Below, piece by piece: positions 4,348 through 5,216 of a DNA stretch of 5,216 nt; the first letter of the stretch is position 1; each line of letters starts with the position of its first letter. This DNA comes from Paracoccaceae bacterium (GTDB taxonomy: Bacteria; Pseudomonadota; Alphaproteobacteria; Rhodobacterales; Rhodobacteraceae). A program made the position numbers and the translations under genes. The stretch is taken from positions 1 to 5,216 of the forward strand of contig SLQN01000035.1 of NCBI GenBank assembly GCA_007131465.1. The letters run 5' to 3'. The notes beneath the pieces were generated by a model. It searched no databases and had not been told where the DNA came from. It was given only the letters and a program-made list of their open reading frames with translations.

Positions 4348-5216
4348 AATCAGTCAGCTTGTCATTCGCTTCCCTATTGCTCGCGACATCGGCAATCGCG
4401 CAAGCGATCCCGGATCCGGAGGAGTTGTCCGGTCGTCTGAGCGGGCATCTGCCGTCTTACTGGACGGTCGAGGCCTTCCGGCTCATCGCTCAATCCGATG
4501 TCGGCGATGCGGCCCGCCCCCAGTCGATTATCCGGTTCGAGGCTGACACGACGCCCACCTCCCCGCTCTATGTGCAGGTTGAGCAACAGGAACCCTTTGC
4601 CATCGTCGCGGCAACGCACGATGAAGGTGTTCAGCGGACTCTCTATGGCGTAATGGACCTGACCTACCGCGCTGGCGAATGGGCCGGCGAGGTTGAGATC
4701 GAGAACCCGGTTGCGGGCCTAGGCAGGCCGGCAGATCTCTTTGACCGGCCGGTGCTCGTTCTCGGCGATCCCGATGCCGAGGCGCGGATCGAACAGGTGC
4801 GCCAGCAGCGGGAAAGCAACGCTATCGCCCGCTTCGAGCGACAGCTGTCCGAATTGCAGAACGAGCAGCAGACCGAGTTGGAGACGGCGGCCCGCGAACA
4901 TTCCGCGGAACTCTCTCGTCTGACCACTGAGCAGAACAATGAGTTGGAGCAGGCGCAGGCGCAACACCGCCGCGCATCCCGGCAACTCGCCCGAGAGCAC
5001 CAAGACGAGATAGCGAACCTGAGCGCCCGCCACGCGGCGGCCGTCGCGGCTTTGAACACCGAGCAGCGGACGCTGGAAGGCGGGCTCGAGGCTGAGGTGG
5101 CAGCATTACGCCAGACGCAGGCCGAGGAACTGGCTGCCGTGACGACAGGGCACGAGGAGACGATGCGAAACCTTGAGCGGGAGCAACGGGCCGCGCTCGA
5201 ATCTGCGCGCGCCGAG
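4344..5216 (+). CDS. Exported coiled-coil protein with 11-residue repeats, 3'-truncated by window edge
   Basis: The ATG at 4344 follows GAGAGG (4332-4337), and 291 codons are open to the window end without a stop. Residues 1-19 form a clear signal peptide (SFASLLLATSAIA, cut before QA). Residues about 21-142 are a globular domain containing LPSYWTVEAFRLIAQ and a strand-rich middle. From residue 144 the protein has no proline or cysteine and is rich in Glu, Gln, Arg and Ala: a long coiled coil. Residues 174-239 follow an 11-residue period starting E/Q-Q/H (EQ, EH, EQ, QH, EH, RH at 174, 185, 196, 207, 218, 229), with a second-order period of 22 that repeats EQxxELE. Such hendecads favour straight or right-handed coils, or long amphipathic helices. 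A periplasmic structural or scaffolding role is inferred. The layout loosely recalls enterobacterial YggM-type proteins, but that is from memory and unverified. The C-terminal end is outside the window. Confidence 0.8.
   Translation, partial: MKSVSLSFASLLLATSAIAQAIPDPEELSGRLSGHLPSYWTVEAFRLIAQSDVGDAARPQSIIRFEADTTPTSPLYVQVEQQEPFAIVAATHDEGVQRTLYGVMDLTYRAGEWAGEVEIENPVAGLGRPADLFDRPVLVLGDPDAEARIEQVRQQRESNAIARFERQLSELQNEQQTELETAAREHSAELSRLTTEQNNELEQAQAQHRRASRQLAREHQDEIANLSARHAAAVAALNTEQRTLEGGLEAEVAALRQTQAEELAAVTTGHEETMRNLEREQRAALESARAE

Noticed and set aside
4664..5106. Reverse-strand frames opposite the coiled-coil region, rich in Cys, Ser, Arg and Leu
   Set aside because: These are the complement of Glu/Gln/Arg/Ala codon repeats on the + strand, a usual artefact of coiled-coil genes.

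Overview
The window looks like an accessory stretch from a GC-rich proteobacterial chromosome, most likely an alphaproteobacterium. The basis is codon use, strong AAGGAG ribosome binding sites and the style of the CI-like repressor; I cannot name a genus. All supported genes lie on the + strand and both edges cut genes. No rRNA, tRNA, CRISPR array, insertion sequence or integrase is visible.

Region 1 (1-889): the 3' end of a CI/LexA-type repressor (end of an HTH domain plus an S24 peptidase fold) enters from the left edge. It is followed by a gap of about 340 bases with no convincing gene. This gap holds short palindromes and phased direct repeats that could be operators.

Region 2 (890-1768): a second regulator candidate, in which an XRE-type HTH is fused to a GNAT-like acyltransferase domain. 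A small dyad spans its start codon and it has no visible Shine-Dalgarno sequence.

Region 3 (1935 to the right edge): four successive co-directional genes of unknown function that all point to the cell envelope. They are an exported 297-residue protein, a 120-residue protein with about four membrane segments, an exported 254-residue protein, and an exported protein with a long C-terminal coiled coil built on an 11-residue repeat that runs off the window. The gaps hold no clear terminator, so co-transcription is plausible. Two small ORFs of 31 and 33 codons, each with a purine-rich ribosome binding site, and a 12-codon ORF that overlaps the next start sit in these gaps.

Working idea (inference): an uncharacterised envelope-associated operon possibly controlled by the adjacent HTH-GNAT regulator, through sites such as the perfect 13-bp dyad about 65 bases upstream of the first envelope gene. 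The sequence gives no evidence of substrate or phenotype.
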